DNA of 64,000 nt from Microbulbifer sp. MI-G (GTDB lineage Bacteria > Pseudomonadota > Gammaproteobacteria > Pseudomonadales > Cellvibrionaceae): positions 2,283,501-2,347,500 of the forward strand of contig NZ_CP098023.1 in assembly GCF_030440425.1 (NCBI RefSeq). Direction: 5' to 3'. Below the pieces are notes generated by a model that saw nothing but the letters and a program-made list of their open reading frames with translations, was not told where the DNA came from and searched no databases. This document shows positions 9,580-19,906 of the stretch, piece by piece. The position numbers and the translations under genes were made by a program. How positions within the stretch are numbered: position 1 is the first letter of the stretch; every line of letters begins with the position of its first letter.

Positions 9580-10515
9580 ATGAAACACTATCGGGAATTG
9601 GCACAGGCAATCCCGCCACTGCTGGACAAATTGCACTCCAGCGCCACCAGGCTGCGCGAGTCCCTGGAACAGTTGCAAGCCGCAGGCAAACCCTGGCAGC
9701 ACTACCTGCTGCAACCCGGGTTTGCCCAGGATGCCTCTCTGGCTCTCGGTAAAAGCTTTGAGCAGCCCTTTTCGTTGACAGGCGCCTTGTACGCGCAACT
9801 GGATTACTTAGAGCCCATGGGCTCTGGTAGTGACGCTCGTGTCACTTTGCAAATCCCAGGATTGCTTGCAGTACCGAGTAAAACCCTTTCCCTCGCACAG
9901 CAGTTCAATGCGCAAAAAAAAGAATTTTACAACGCTATTTCAAGCTTCAGAGCAGCCCTGGAACAACGCCCGGTGGCAGAGCGCGACCGCAGTGTACGGG
10001 AAGTGCTGACACAATCCGGCCACCCCCGCGCCCATCTGCGCCAATGCTATCGGCTGATACTCCTCTGCCCCAATCGCCCAGATGCCATCGCCCTATCCTG
10101 GATAAAGGCGCGTAAATCAATCCGAAAAGTGACCGTGGGCTGGTGCGAGAAAAAACTGGTGCAACTGGATCCAGCGGGCTCCGATCCGGGCATACAATAC
10201 CAGCGGCAGCTGCTTGCTGGCTTGCATAAGAGCCAGCAAGAGGATCTTCGCCAGGTGCAGGTTCAGAGCCGCCCCAACCTGCAGGTGGCGGAAATTTTCT
10301 ATGGACAAGAAAAAGAACAGGAAGATGCCTATCGGCAGGTCGGGTATTCATCCATGCCGGTTTTAATCCAGGCCAATAGTGCTGGACAACTACCCAACTT
10401 TACCCGTATTGATCATCAGCCCAGCCCGAGCCGCCGTCGCCAGCGACGGGATCTGGGGTTGGCCTCTGAAGCTTTCTTGCCTGCACTCAGGGTGTTCCTG
10501 AGAGAACAGAGATAA
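9580..10515 (+). CDS. tus: DNA replication terminus site-binding protein (Tus family)
   Basis: 311 residues, against 309 in E. coli Tus. Overall identity is low, but the order of landmarks is the same. A segment LRQCYRLILL followed by LSWIKARKSIRKV corresponds to LNAYRTLTVL and FGWANKHIIKN. VQSRPNLQVAEIFYG corresponds to KVQPIARVWYKG. MPVLIQANSAGQLPNF corresponds to TPLIALINRDNGAGVPDV, and the C-terminal ALRVFLRE to RLHLYVAD. Tus binds Ter DNA and stops the replicative helicase from one side. A Ter-like sequence lies upstream. Single-gene unit, convergent with the DUF1289 gene. The assignment rests on remembered alignment of motifs, not on a search. Confidence 0.8.
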   Translation: MKHYRELAQAIPPLLDKLHSSATRLRESLEQLQAAGKPWQHYLLQPGFAQDASLALGKSFEQPFSLTGALYAQLDYLEPMGSGSDARVTLQIPGLLAVPSKTLSLAQQFNAQKKEFYNAISSFRAALEQRPVAERDRSVREVLTQSGHPRAHLRQCYRLILLCPNRPDAIALSWIKARKSIRKVTVGWCEKKLVQLDPAGSDPGIQYQRQLLAGLHKSQQEDLRQVQVQSRPNLQVAEIFYGQEKEQEDAYRQVGYSSMPVLIQANSAGQLPNFTRIDHQPSPSRRRQRRDLGLASEAFLPALRVFLREQR

Positions 10516-10603
10516 AAAAGCGCAATTCCTGTGCAAGTTTGTCACCGCTTTTCGGCAACACTGTCAAAAGAGACTTGGTGCTAAGAGAAATATCCGGACA
10601 TAG

Positions 10604-11059
10604 TCAGCCCTCCACTATCCCCGGGGATACATAGCGCTGGTAGTAGGAAACCGACAAGGCATAAAAATCCTCATCAATACGCTGGCGAATTTCCTCAAGG
10701 GATAAGCCCCGGGCCTGGTTTGTAGGGCTTACCCCATACTCCCGTGGATTGGCAATCTGACTTGCTCCTGCACGCAATAGTTCAAACACCCAACAGTAAG
10801 GATTTTGGCGATCGTCAAAACGAATCTGCTGATGTTTCAACTGAGCCAGCAACAGCGGCTGATCTACAATTTCCAACAGGCTGCGTACCGCACTGGCCAA
10901 GTAGCCTTCGCGCCGCTGTGCAATGATACGGCGCTGCTCCTCGGTATAGGCGTTCCAATCGATGACTTCATGGGCAAAACGCTTGCACCCGCGGCATACC
11001 TCGTCACCAATACCAGTTGAACAGACCCCAATACAGGGGGTGCGAATTTTTCTGTACAT
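10604..11059 (-). CDS. DUF1289 family small cysteine-motif protein
   Basis: About 151 residues if started at the ATG at 11059; a GTG at 11089 would add ten residues unlike the family. The N-terminus carries the DUF1289 signature: PCIGVCS, then CRGCKR, then a W about ten residues later and an arginine-rich helix, with four cysteines that could hold a metal or Fe-S cluster. The remaining 90 residues are not typical of the short stand-alone family members and look like an extra helical domain. Function unknown. Convergent with tus and divergent from acnB. Confidence 0.8.
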   Translation of the reverse strand: MYRKIRTPCIGVCSTGIGDEVCRGCKRFAHEVIDWNAYTEEQRRIIAQRREGYLASAVRSLLEIVDQPLLLAQLKHQQIRFDDRQNPYCWVFELLRAGASQIANPREYGVSPTNQARGLSLEEIRQRIDEDFYALSVSYYQRYVSPGIVEG

Positions 11060-11363
11060 CGAATACCCAGTTTGATCCACTCCAGCCACATCGGCCCGAG
11101 TGAAAGTTGCAGGTAGACTATTGCGTTTCGGTCATCAAGAAAAGGGGGGAAACTCCGGCCAGCGGACCACCAACATTCACCGTGCCTATAGCCAGAATTT
11201 GCCTAAATTATTGATTTTTCGATAAACTTAACAGTAGTAAGACTTTCCTGTAGTATTCGCCACCCCGCCTTCAGCGGCCTCGAAAAAATCCCGAGAACCC
11301 GTGCATAGACCGGGAATGCCACCCGCTGTTGGTGCCACTCCATATATGAAGAGGGACGTATCC

Positions 11364-13979
11364 GTGCTCGAAGCCTACCTCAAACACGTCGCAGAACGCG
11401 CCGAACAGGGTATCCCACCAAAGCCACTGGACGCCGAGCAGGTAGCCGGCCTGGTTGAGTTGCTCAAAGCCCCGCCTGAGGGCAAAGAACAGGAACTGGT
11501 TGAATTGCTCACCCACCGCGTACCGCCGGGTGTTGACGAGGCCGCTTATGTCAAGGCCGGTTTCCTCTCTGCCATTATCAAAGGCGAAGCAGACTCCCCT
11601 CTGATCGATCGCAAACAGGCGGTAGAGCTGCTTGGTCAAATGTTGGGTGGCTACAATATCGCCACCCTGGTTGAATTGCTGGACGACAAGGATTTGGGCG
11701 GGCTGGCTGCCGAGCAGTTGAAAGGTACGCTGCTGATGTTCGATGCTTTCCACGATGTGGAAGAAAAAGCCAAGGCCGGCAATGAAAATGCCAGGGCGGT
11801 CCTGCAATCCTGGGCCGACGCCGAGTGGTTTGCCAAGCGCAACAAGGTGCCGGAAAGCATCAAGGTGGCAGTATTCAAGGTAACCGGGGAGACCAACACC
11901 GATGATTTGTCCCCGGCGCCCGATGCTTGGTCGCGTCCGGATATCCCCCTGCATGCACTCGCCATGTACAAAATGCAGCGCGACGGCCTGAAGCCGCAAG
12001 AACCCGGAGCCGTAGGCCCTTTGCAACAAATCGAGGCGGTGAAAGCCAAAGGCCTTCCTGTTGCCTTTGTCGGCGATGTCGTCGGCACCGGCTCCTCGCG
12101 TAAATCTGCCACCAACTCCGTGTTATGGTACTTTGGCGAAGAGATACCCGGCGTGCCCAATAAAAAAGGGGGGGGGATCTGTATCGGCAGTAAAGTTGCC
12201 CCCATCTTCTACAACACCATGGAAGATGCCGGAGCGTTGGTATTCGAAGCACCGGTTGATGCCCTGGGCATGGGCGATGTAATTGAAATCCGTCCTTATG
12301 AGGGAAAAATTCTCTCCGAAGATGGCCAAGTACTGTCCGAATTCCAATTAAAATCCGAGGTTCTGCTCGACGAGGTTCAGGCCGGTGGCCGTATCAATCT
12401 GATTATCGGTCGCGGTCTCACCGGTAAAGCATGGGAATCTCTGGGCCTGCCCCCCTCTGACCTGTTCCGAAAGCCCAAACAGCCGGTCGATACAGGCAAG
12501 GGCTTCACACTGGCACAGAAGATGGTCGGCAAAGCCTGTGGTATGGCGGGGGTTCGCCCGGGTACCTACTGCGAACCCAAAATGACTACCGTGGGCTCTC
12601 AGGACACCACCGGCCCCATGACCCGGGATGAACTGAAAGACTTGGCCTGTCTCGGCTTTTCCGCCGATCTGGTCATGCAATCCTTTTGTCATACCGCAGC
12701 CTATCCCAAACCCGTTGACATCGACACCCAGCACACCCTGCCGGACTTTATTATGAACCGCGGCGGCGTTTCCCTGCGCCCGGCAGACGGCATTATCCAC
12801 AGCTGGCTGAACCGGATGCTGTTGCCCGACACCGTGGGTACTGGTGGTGATTCCCACACCCGTTTTCCCATGGGGATCTCTTTCCCTGCCGGTTCCGGAC
12901 TGGTGGCCTTCGCGGCGGCCACCGGTGTCATGCCCCTGGATATGCCCGAATCTGTACTGGTGCGTTTCAAGGGTGAAATGCAACCCGGCATCACCCTGCG
13001 CGACCTGGTGCATGCCATTCCCTACTATGCCATCAAGCAAGGCCTGTTGACTGTAGAGAAAAAAGGCAAGAAGAATATCTTCTCTGGCCGCATTCTTGAG
13101 ATCGAAGGGCTGGAAAATCTGACTGTTGAGCAGGCCTTCGAGCTATCCGATGCCTCTGCCGAGCGCTCTGCAGCCGGGTGTACCATCAAGCTGTCTGAAG
13201 ACACCATCGCCGAATATCTGCGTTCCAACATCACCCTGTTGCGCTGGATGATTGCCGAGGGTTATGGCTCCAAACGCACCCTGGAGCGCCGCGCTCGCGC
13301 TATGGAAGCGTGGCTAGCCGCCCCGAGCCTGATGCAAGCGGATGCCAATGCCGAATATCTTGAGGTGATCGAAATTGATCTGGCAGAAATCCATGAACCC
13401 ATCGTCTGTGCGCCGAACGACCCGGATGACGCCCGATTGTTATCCGAGGTGGCTGGCGATAAGGTGGATGAGGTATTTATTGGCTCCTGTATGACCAATA
13501 TCGGCCACTTCCGCGCTGCGGGTAAACTTCTGGAACAGCACAAGGGTGGCATTGCTACCCGCATGTGGATTGCACCGCCTACCAAAATGGATGAACACCA
13601 GCTGATGGAAGAAGGCTACTACAACATTTATGGCGCTTCCGGTGCCCGCACCGAAATGCCTGGATGCTCCCTGTGTATGGGTAACCAGGCCCGCGTAGCA
13701 CCAAACAGCACGGTACTGTCCACTTCCACCCGCAATTTTCCCAACCGCCTGGGCGACGGTGCCAATGTCTACCTCACTTCTGCAGAACTTGCCTCAGTGG
13801 GTGCCATTCTCGGCAGACTGCCCACTCTGGAGGAGTATCAGGCGTATGCGAAAAACATCAACTCTATGGCAGGCGAGATCTATCGCTACATGAACTTTGA
13901 CCAGATTGAGGAATTCCAGAAGTCTGCTGAGGAAGGCAAACGTATCGCCGCCATTGAAATCCAGGAGGTTGCCATTTAA
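11364..13979 (+). CDS. acnB: Aconitate hydratase B (bifunctional aconitase/2-methylisocitrate dehydratase)
   Basis: The TCA-cycle aconitase: citrate to isocitrate through a [4Fe-4S] cluster, cytoplasmic. The protein is collinear with E. coli AcnB over its whole length. It has an N-terminal HEAT-like domain, the swivel domain with [17 protein letters not shown], and the catalytic domains. Cluster cysteines are visible in [15 protein letters not shown] and GCSLCMGN. An upstream ATG at 11301 is in frame, but the family begins with LEAY/LEEYRKHVAERA. A GTG at 11364 gives exactly that start and has AGAGGGA seven bases before it, so I choose GTG; the product is then 871 residues. Own promoter region at 11150-11350, divergent from the DUF1289 gene. 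Confidence 0.96.
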   Translation: MLEAYLKHVAERAEQGIPPKPLDAEQVAGLVELLKAPPEGKEQELVELLTHRVPPGVDEAAYVKAGFLSAIIKGEADSPLIDRKQAVELLGQMLGGYNIATLVELLDDKDLGGLAAEQLKGTLLMFDAFHDVEEKAKAGNENARAVLQSWADAEWFAKRNKVPESIKVAVFKVTGETNTDDLSPAPDAWSRPDIPLHALAMYKMQRDGLKPQEPGAVGPLQQIEAVKAKGLPVAFVGDVVGTGSSRKSATNSVLWYFGEEIPGVPNKKGGGICIGSKVAPIFYNTMEDAGALVFEAPVDALGMGDVIEIRPYEGKILSEDGQVLSEFQLKSEVLLDEVQAGGRINLIIGRGLTGKAWESLGLPPSDLFRKPKQPVDTGKGFTLAQKMVGKACGMAGVRPGTYCEPKMTTVGSQDTTGPMTRDELKDLACLGFSADLVMQSFCHTAAYPKPVDIDTQHTLPDFIMNRGGVSLRPADGIIHSWLNRMLLPDTVGTGGDSHTRFPMGISFPAGSGLVAFAAATGVMPLDMPESVLVRFKGEMQPGITLRDLVHAIPYYAIKQGLLTVEKKGKKNIFSGRILEIEGLENLTVEQAFELSDASAERSAAGCTIKLSEDTIAEYLRSNITLLRWMIAEGYGSKRTLERRARAMEAWLAAPSLMQADANAEYLEVIEIDLAEIHEPIVCAPNDPDDARLLSEVAGDKVDEVFIGSCMTNIGHFRAAGKLLEQHKGGIATRMWIAPPTKMDEHQLMEEGYYNIYGASGARTEMPGCSLCMGNQARVAPNSTVLSTSTRNFPNRLGDGANVYLTSAELASVGAILGRLPTLEEYQAYAKNINSMAGEIYRYMNFDQIEEFQKSAEEGKRIAAIEIQEVAI

Positions 13980-14009
13980 GTAGTAGCATTGCCGGCCAGG
14001 AAGTATAAT

Positions 14010-14040
14010 CAGCAACTAACCGCCGCGCAGATAGTTGCTG
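14010..14040 (+). terminator. Stem-loop downstream of acnB
   Basis: CAGCAACTA at 14010-14018 pairs perfectly with TAGTTGCTG at 14032-14040, 30 bases past the acnB stop. A short T-rich stretch follows. Likely end of the acnB transcript. Confidence 0.4.
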
Positions 14041-14176
14041 AAAGTCTTCTTTAGAGACTAGGGGCTATTAGTTAGAACTCTCCCGCATATATCTACTCCT
14101 GACGGCACATCTTTCTTCCCTGGCGCTTTATATATTCTCAAATCATCTCTTGTGATGGTCTAATTGAGGCTTTTTA

Positions 14177-14347
14177 TTGCTCATAACAGTCAAACAATAC
14201 ATCCCAGCTTTAGATGAGTTCGATTTGGAAGTCGATAAATATGGGGATTATTGGTTTGTAGAGCACACAACGAACCAAGATAGTTGTCGCGGACCGGCCA
14301 CCGTGATTATCGTCGGACAAGAGAGGCAAGCCACTGTGTTGAACTGA
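14177..14347 (+). CDS. Possible 56-residue protein, unknown
   Basis: From a TTG the frame gives LLITVKQYIPALDEFDLE, then VDKYGDYWFVEHTTNQDSC and a terminal TVIIVGQERQATVLN. This composition is protein-like: alternating strands, aromatic residues, no low complexity. No ATG exists and a TGA lies 12 bases upstream, so it may be a remnant of a longer gene. The rest of 13980-14374 holds only the terminator and unassigned sequence. Confidence 0.25.
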   Translation: MLITVKQYIPALDEFDLEVDKYGDYWFVEHTTNQDSCRGPATVIIVGQERQATVLN

Positions 14348-14374
14348 TCAGACATTACACAGCGACTACCTGAA

Positions 14375-15361
14375 TCAATTTCCGCTGTCATCCAAATAGA
14401 GACTCAGGATTCGAGAGTTCCAGATACCTTCATTACTCGTAACATTTTGCCAACGGTCACGTTGCTTCAATAGAAAGGCGTTGCTCTTTTCAGTTCCCAA
14501 ATCTCCGATAGCTTTCAGTGCCATAGCTCGATCCTGCCAGATATCCGAGTTTTGGTAAAGATTGACAAGATGGTCAAACTGGTCTTCCGCTCGTAGGATA
14601 CCGAGGCCTGAGATCGCTGCTAGCCTGATGTATTCAGCCGGATGACTGGTCATTTCTACCATGAAAGGCTTTGCTAGCTTATTGTTCGAGAACGCCAGTT
14701 CGTACATAGTGAGATAAATGGAGCCATCGCCTGAGTTGAACGCGCGGATTTTCTCGATCAGGTCTTCCACTTCAGCATCTGGTAGGCTGCGATTATGGTA
14801 ATTCTGATTTACCTTCGCCGCTAATTCTTTGATGACCAGCTCAAGTGGTTCGTTATAAGCCGGTTCGTTGATTTCATCCATTGACCACACTGGTACTTTG
14901 GCGCGTTTGACGAAGGAAACCAGTCGCCGTGATTGGCCGGAGACTGTGAGATTCGCCTGGGCCATGCTCAAAGTGACCATGGGTGAAAAACTGGATACTC
15001 GGTGAGAAATTATTTCTAGATCGTGCAATATGAATTGATCTTTAGTATCTGATGTGAACGTGACCCCTGCTTTACGTGCTTGTAATTCTTTTGCCAGGTG
15101 CTGCTCGATAAACGCAGCAGCGTCAATGGGCTTTCCATCCAGATGGACAACCATCGGAAGCTTGCTGACCGATACTTCGTGAGAGTCAGCCAAGGCGTCT
15201 ACGAAGTGTACCTTCGCCAATCCTGAATCATCCGTGGGACGATGGCTCCACGCCTGTTCCGATACTACGGGACGCTCTGTCGAGACAGTTAGCGTGCAGG
15301 CCTGCAATAGTGTGGCTGCAAGTACGCATGTTACTACAGTCTTGATCGAAAAATGCTCCAC
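14375..15361 (-). CDS. Predicted lipoprotein with HEAT-like C-terminus
   Basis: 328 residues. The N-terminus MEHFSIKTVVTCVLAATLLQAC is a lipoprotein signal (lipobox L-L-Q-A-C, cysteine at 22), so the product is anchored in an envelope membrane. Residues 45-170 are mixed alpha/beta. Residues about 195-325 form short paired helices with repeated A-x-x-G-L/A-I-x-x-L-G patterns (YIRLAAISGLGIL, RAMALKAIGDLGT), as in HEAT repeats. I do not recognise a named family. An AGGAGGACATGTGG stretch precedes the start. Alone between acnB and IS debris. Confidence 0.7.
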   Translation of the reverse strand: MEHFSIKTVVTCVLAATLLQACTLTVSTERPVVSEQAWSHRPTDDSGLAKVHFVDALADSHEVSVSKLPMVVHLDGKPIDAAAFIEQHLAKELQARKAGVTFTSDTKDQFILHDLEIISHRVSSFSPMVTLSMAQANLTVSGQSRRLVSFVKRAKVPVWSMDEINEPAYNEPLELVIKELAAKVNQNYHNRSLPDAEVEDLIEKIRAFNSGDGSIYLTMYELAFSNNKLAKPFMVEMTSHPAEYIRLAAISGLGILRAEDQFDHLVNLYQNSDIWQDRAMALKAIGDLGTEKSNAFLLKQRDRWQNVTSNEGIWNSRILSLYLDDSGN

Positions 15362-15496
15362 ATGTCCTCCTAATAGGCTGGGTGGAATTTGCAGTTAGAT
15401 ATCGAACGGTGGATGGTAGAATGAGTGCGTGAGCCAAGCAAGTTCCGGTGGGGTCATACTGTAAATTGTATTAGTTGTATTAGTTCAGACAGGCCC

Positions 15497-15640
15497 TAGT
15501 CTCTCTTTCTCCCGCTCCAGGTAGTTGATCCGGGCCTCAAGCTATTGGATCTTTTGCTGCCAGGGGATAAGTGCTTTACTCGCGGGCGTCTCTCCGCCAC
15601 GTTCAGCTTCAAGCTGCTTCACCCATGGGCGGATGGCGGT
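15497..15640 (-). pseudogene. Fragment of IS3-family orfA
   Basis: On the minus strand it reads RPWVKQLEAERGGETPASKA, LIPWQQKIQ, a TAG, then LEARINYLEREKE. This is the C-terminal leucine-zipper half of an IS3-family orfA. The element at the right edge of the window ends with the almost identical [18 protein letters not shown], so this is a decayed relative. Cut on its right by an IS200 remnant near 15650. Confidence 0.65.
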
Positions 15641-15649
15641 GGTACCTGT

Positions 15650-16108
15650 ATCCAATAACCTCCCGTCCAGAAGTGTTGTCCTACATAATTTCTATGCAGG
15701 CCAGAGTAGATCCTTGCGATGTAAATAGCACTTTCCCCTTTGATATATCCAACCACCTGGGAGACAGCGTATTTGGGCGGAATCGATACCATCATATGGA
15801 CATGATCCGGCACTACGTGCCTCTCCTCAATCAGGCTCTCCTTTTGCCGGGCCAACTGGTGAAATAACGTGGGCAACTCTCTACGCACTTGTCCAAACGG
15901 TAGCTTTCTACGATACTTTGGGATAAAAACTAGTATGGTACTTACACTTCCATCTCATGTGACTTAAACTGTCCACCATGTCTCAAGGTGACCCCTTTGC
16001 CTTTGTGTGTTACTTGGCAGCTCACACATTGTAGTTACTATGGAACTTACGGATCTGTCAAACTATGCGTGTCTCCCCGGCAAAGCTGTGGGGCTCCCTT
16101 TTGGACTA
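15650..16108 (-). mobile_element. Decayed IS200/IS605-family element with broken tnpA
   Basis: Closely resembles the complete element at 58113-58760, including the left-end sequence ending in TAGTCCAAAAGG (16095-16108 on this strand). The transposase reads RRELPTLFHQLARQKESLIEE and PDHVHMMVSIPPKYAVSQVV with the HUH-nuclease histidines (HVH), but a one-base insertion near 15932 breaks the N-terminus. The C-terminal third with the catalytic tyrosine helix is missing. Not mobile on its own. Confidence 0.75.
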
Positions 16109-16358
16109 GACGGGCAGCACCCAATTTGAACTCCGGGGAGAAGGAACGACGTTGTCTACTCACTGAACACCTCTGTCTCAGGTGGCGATTTTACCACCTA
16201 AATTGGTGTCCGAGTTTAGTAGACCACTATCCTATGCTTAAGGGTAATTACAGCTAGGGCCGCATGTAGCTCTTTACGCGGCTCCCAGCTTCTATTGAAG
16301 CCGGGAACTTAGGACCTATCACTATATGGTAGAAACGGATTCCCTTTCGGATCAGGTT
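16109..16358. other. Gap with a probable IS3 end, otherwise no gene
   Basis: The bases around 16186-16235, read on the minus strand, give AGTGGTCTACTAAACTCGG, close to the TGTAGTGGTCAACTATTTCC end of the IS3 element at 63037. It is probably the isolated inverted repeat of a related IS. Nothing else is recognisable. Confidence 0.35.
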
Positions 16359-17258
16359 CTAAAGACCACGGTAAAAGCTACTCTGCTGGTCAGCACGGGT
16401 TGATTGGCCCGAGGTAAATTGGAACATACAGGCATTATCGGTGTAATTCATGTAGTTGTGGATCGGGTCCACGCCTGGAAATCCAGGTCCCTGGCAGGAG
16501 TCCCGTCCCACCGGACATCCGCGGGATGGAGAGCTTTCCGCCGGCGTATCTGCGACAAAGTCTCCCGGGCTGCTGCAGCCACCCTGAAAGGTATGGTACA
16601 ACCCCACCCAATGTCCCACTTCATGAACCAGGATATCTCCCTCGTTGTAGGGTGAGGCACTGCCACCCGGCAGGGACTCCGTCAAAATAACCACGCCATC
16701 ATTAATGGGATTTGAGGCATAACTGCTGGGAAAGGTTGCCCATCCCAACAAACCACCACCGATATTCGCCGTGTAAATATTTAAATCTGCGGCGCCTCCT
16801 ACGCGTAGCGCCGACTTCATCTGGAATTCGGCACTGGTACTGGGTGCGACTTGGTACCAACTGTTATTTGCTGTGGTTGTCACCGATGCCAGGTTGAAAC
16901 TGAAAGGTGTTGCAGAAAATGCGGCATTCAATACGCTCATTTGGTTGTTGATTTCAAGGAGAGACAGGGAACCATTTCCGAAGGTGTCTGTGATTACATG
17001 AAAATGCACGTTCACCCCTACCAGACCAGCCTGGCGATGAACATAATTGCGCAATGCACCGTTCATCATTCTAAAATAACTCTCCTGCAATACTGCCTCT
17101 TGTTCCGTTGGGTGCTCCGTACCACAGCGAAGCGCTTTTTGACTCCCTTCAATCTCTTCGAGGGCAAGCAGGTTATGGGAAAGCAGGACAGAAGGGAAAA
17201 ATAACAGACTCAAAAACCAGGATTTTATTCGCAACCTATTATTCATTAAGGATTTCAT
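16359..17258 (-). CDS. Secreted zinc metalloprotease, M43 pappalysin-like
   Basis: 299 residues with a signal peptide (positive start NNRLRIKSW, then a hydrophobic run to about residue 32). The zinc site is HEVGHWVGLYH near residue 212, the extended metzincin motif HExxHxxGxxH. A methionine turn follows in NYMNYTDN. Upstream, VHFHVITD and the motif DGVVIL are as in M43B (cytophagalysin/pappalysin) enzymes. Several cysteines around GCSSPGD and DSCQGPG suggest disulfides, fitting secretion. Family size is usually 270-350, so it appears full length. The ATG at 17258 is preceded by AGAGGAAAC. Monocistronic. Substrate unknown; an extracellular role in nutrient proteolysis is inference. Confidence 0.85.
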   Translation of the reverse strand: MKSLMNNRLRIKSWFLSLLFFPSVLLSHNLLALEEIEGSQKALRCGTEHPTEQEAVLQESYFRMMNGALRNYVHRQAGLVGVNVHFHVITDTFGNGSLSLLEINNQMSVLNAAFSATPFSFNLASVTTTANNSWYQVAPSTSAEFQMKSALRVGGAADLNIYTANIGGGLLGWATFPSSYASNPINDGVVILTESLPGGSASPYNEGDILVHEVGHWVGLYHTFQGGCSSPGDFVADTPAESSPSRGCPVGRDSCQGPGFPGVDPIHNYMNYTDNACMFQFTSGQSTRADQQSSFYRGL

Positions 17259-17701
17259 TAGAAGTTTCCTCTATTATTATTGTTACGTCATATCATATTT
17301 ATATACTTCCAAAAAGTTATTGCTCGATCCCTTTCTATTGAAATTTAGTTATAACAACACCAGTAGCAATACACCGCCAATAGAGTGCACCAGGGTGGTC
17401 ACAAGATATCTTATTCAGGGGCAACTGCAACTGGAACTGTTTTGGAATCCCGTGACTTGGCCCACAAAAAATAACCCCTGAGTGATTTTAACGGCCAATA
17501 AATTAAGCTTATTGTTATTAGCCCTTCACGATTCGGATCAATAGCTATTGGCTGCCAGCTCAGTTTATTGGATGTCTTTTTCTCTTTTATCGCAACCAGT
17601 TATCTCTTCCGGGGAACCCTGAAGATAGCTGATAACCTGTTGTTGCCAGGCATCCCTGTATTTTATATGGGCGCCTGCCTGTACCTTTCCTCCCAGTTCC
17701 G
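17259..17701. other. Non-coding gap before yigI
   Basis: About 440 AT-rich bases between the metalloprotease start and the yigI stop. It must hold the protease promoter and the end of the sthA-yigI transcript. I see no gene, RNA or clear hairpin with a T-run. Confidence 0.4.
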
Positions 17702-18166
17702 CTAGTAGAGATAAGTGGCGGTCCCGGTGGCGATCAACATATCCATATCATTGCGCAGCTCCATACGGGTAACCACCAGTTTTTTACCTGTGCGAAGAAT
17801 GGCGCCTTCACAGAGAAAATGCTGGCCCCTGCCCGGTTTCAGGTAATCCACCCGCATATCCACAGTGCCGAGTTTCGAAAGGCGATCCACCTTTTCCTCC
17901 CAGGACAAATCTCCCAAACGCTGATAGGCGGCCACCATGGCGGTGAGGCCGCCAACGGTATCCAGAGCCGTGGCGATAACACCGCCGTGTAAAATGTTTT
18001 TCCAGATATTACCGATGAGTTGTGGGCGCAATGCAAAACCTGCAGAAAGTGTTAGGGCTTCCAGGTCCAGGGACTGCATTTCAAGTCCAATTTGCTGGTT
18101 AAAAGGAATTTGCTCAAAAAACCCCTTGACCAGCTCCCGAAATTCACTCGGAGAGGGTTCTGTCAT
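17702..18166 (-). CDS. yigI: YigI-family acyl-CoA thioesterase (hotdog fold)
   Basis: 154 residues, like E. coli YigI (155). Shared landmarks are PFNQQIG at the start, [19 protein letters not shown], the hotdog catalytic helix with H-G-G, then [15 protein letters not shown] and a closing ATGTATY. The family hydrolyses medium/long-chain acyl-CoA in the cytoplasm. Its start overlaps the sthA stop by 4 bases, so it is the second gene of an sthA-yigI operon. Confidence 0.85.
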   Translation of the reverse strand: MTEPSPSEFRELVKGFFEQIPFNQQIGLEMQSLDLEALTLSAGFALRPQLIGNIWKNILHGGVIATALDTVGGLTAMVAAYQRLGDLSWEEKVDRLSKLGTVDMRVDYLKPGRGQHFLCEGAILRTGKKLVVTRMELRNDMDMLIATGTATYLY

Positions 18167-19560
18167 AATCGTGCAACCCGGTTAAGTCCATCCAGAGCGG
18201 CACTGCGGTATGCCTCCGCCATCGTGGGATAGTTGAATGTGGTATTGACGAAGTAATCGATCGTATTATTTTCTGCAGGCTGCTTCATAATCGCCTGGCC
18301 GATATGCACAATTTCTGCAGCTTCGGCACCGAAACAGTGAATCCCGAGGATTTCGCGGGTTTTGATGTGGAACAGGATCTTGAGCATACCCACACGCTCA
18401 CCGGAAATCTGTGCGCGCGCAGTGTGCTTGAAAAGCGCACGGCCCACCTCGTAGGGCACCTTGGCGGCGGTCAACTCGGATTCGGTTTTACCCACGGAAG
18501 AGATTTCCGGTAGGGTATAGATACCGGTGGGTGCGTCTTCGACAACACGGTGGCCGCGCCCGGCAATGGCTGCCGCCACAGCACGGCCTTGATCATAGGA
18601 GGCACTGGCAAGACTGGGCCAGCCAATCACATCCCCTACCGCGTAAATATTTTCCACCTCAGTACAGTAATGATCATCTACCCTCAGCTGACCGCGGTGA
18701 TTGGCTTCCAAACCAACATTATCCAGACCCAAACTGCTGGTATTACCGGTACGACCGTTACACCAGAGCAGTGCATCGGCGTGGATACGCTTGCCGGACT
18801 GCATCTCCATAATCACCCCCTGCGCATTGAGCAGTACTCGCGCATATTCTTCCCGGTGACGGACAGTCACTCCCATATCGCGCAGATGATAGCTCAGGGC
18901 ATCAGAGATTTCGTCATCAAGGAATTCCAGCAGGCTGCTACGGGTATTGATCAAGTCAACCTTGACTCCCAGGCCGGCAAAAATAGAGGCATATTCGCAA
19001 CCGATCACCCCTGCTCCATAGATCATAATGGAGTGTGGGGTGTGCTGCATATCCAAAATGGTATCACTGTCGTATACACGCTCGTGCCCGAAATCCACAT
19101 CCGCCGGATGATACGGGCGCGAGCCAGTGGCGATGATGAATTTTTTTGCAGTGACACTTTCCGTAGCACCATCTGGCAACTGCACATCCAGGCTGTTAGC
19201 ATTGTGGAAACTGGCCTCCCCCACAATCAGCTCAACCCGGTTGCGCGCATATAAAGAGGTATGCATTTCCACTTGATAGGAAATGACTTTGTTGACCGTT
19301 TGCATCACCTGGGGAAAAGTAAGCCGGCGCGGTTCACCCAGTGCGCGAAATACACTTTGTGTGTTGTAGCGCATGAGCTGTTTTACTGAGTGGCGCAGCG
19401 CCTTGGAAGGGATAGTACCCTTGTGGGTACAGTTGCCGCCAACCACCTGGCGTTTTTCGATCACCGCCACACGCATTCCTTGCTTGGCAGCGCTCATTGC
19501 AGCGGCTTCTCCAGCAGGGCCGGAACCAATAACAACCAGATCAAATTTTTGCTCTGCCAT
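18163..19560 (-). CDS. sthA: Soluble pyridine nucleotide transhydrogenase
   Basis: 465 residues, the usual size. This cytoplasmic FAD enzyme moves hydride between NADPH and NAD+. The FAD-binding motif is [10 protein letters not shown] (12-21). [17 protein letters not shown] (41-57) identifies SthA: it has one cysteine where dihydrolipoamide dehydrogenases carry a redox pair CxxxxC. The second nucleotide fold is [14 protein letters not shown] near 182, and the dimerisation domain ends with [14 protein letters not shown]. Followed directly by yigI. It lies next to the Na+-NQR operon, a redox grouping also known in Pseudomonas. Confidence 0.96.
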   Translation of the reverse strand: MAEQKFDLVVIGSGPAGEAAAMSAAKQGMRVAVIEKRQVVGGNCTHKGTIPSKALRHSVKQLMRYNTQSVFRALGEPRRLTFPQVMQTVNKVISYQVEMHTSLYARNRVELIVGEASFHNANSLDVQLPDGATESVTAKKFIIATGSRPYHPADVDFGHERVYDSDTILDMQHTPHSIMIYGAGVIGCEYASIFAGLGVKVDLINTRSSLLEFLDDEISDALSYHLRDMGVTVRHREEYARVLLNAQGVIMEMQSGKRIHADALLWCNGRTGNTSSLGLDNVGLEANHRGQLRVDDHYCTEVENIYAVGDVIGWPSLASASYDQGRAVAAAIAGRGHRVVEDAPTGIYTLPEISSVGKTESELTAAKVPYEVGRALFKHTARAQISGERVGMLKILFHIKTREILGIHCFGAEAAEIVHIGQAIMKQPAENNTIDYFVNTTFNYPTMAEAYRSAALDGLNRVARL

Positions 19561-19663
19561 TTAACCCCTTAATTGTGCATTTCCAGCCTCTGGAGCAGGG
19601 ATGCTTTCCATTCACTGAACGTTACTTTGGTAAAAACAAAAATTCGCAGATAGAATACAAAGC

Positions 19664-19906
19664 TTACCTGCGGTTGGTAGCATCGTAAGCAATATCCTCT
19701 ACAGCGACTTTATTTCGTTGACGTTTTTGTTCTTTCTCACACGCTTCATCATCACCACCGCAGATAGCACAGTTCTGTTTCATACCGATAGTGTTGAGTC
19801 CACCGCAGGATCCTTTTAACGGTTTTTTCTGCACCATGGCGCCTACCGCCATCCCTGCGACAACCAGTAACATGACAACAAAGGCAAAGATAAACACCGT
19901 CATCAC
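19664..19906 (-). CDS. nqrM: Na+-NQR maturation factor NqrM
   Basis: About 80 residues. One N-terminal membrane helix (TVFIFAFVVMLLVVAGMAVGAM) is followed by a cysteine-rich cytoplasmic tail with CGG, C-A-I-C-G-G and a later cysteine: the DUF539/NqrM pattern of four conserved cysteines. NqrM is needed to install the iron centre between NqrD and NqrE. GTG at 19906 and ATG at 19903 are both possible; the apbE stop TGA overlaps them. Last gene of the nqr cluster. Confidence 0.93.
   Translation of the reverse strand: MMTVFIFAFVVMLLVVAGMAVGAMVQKKPLKGSCGGLNTIGMKQNCAICGGDDEACEKEQKRQRNKVAVEDIAYDATNRR

Noticed and set aside
11301..11363. Upstream ATG start for acnB
   Set aside because: It would add 21 residues not found in the family and lacks a ribosome site; GTG at 11364 has both homology and AGAGGGA.
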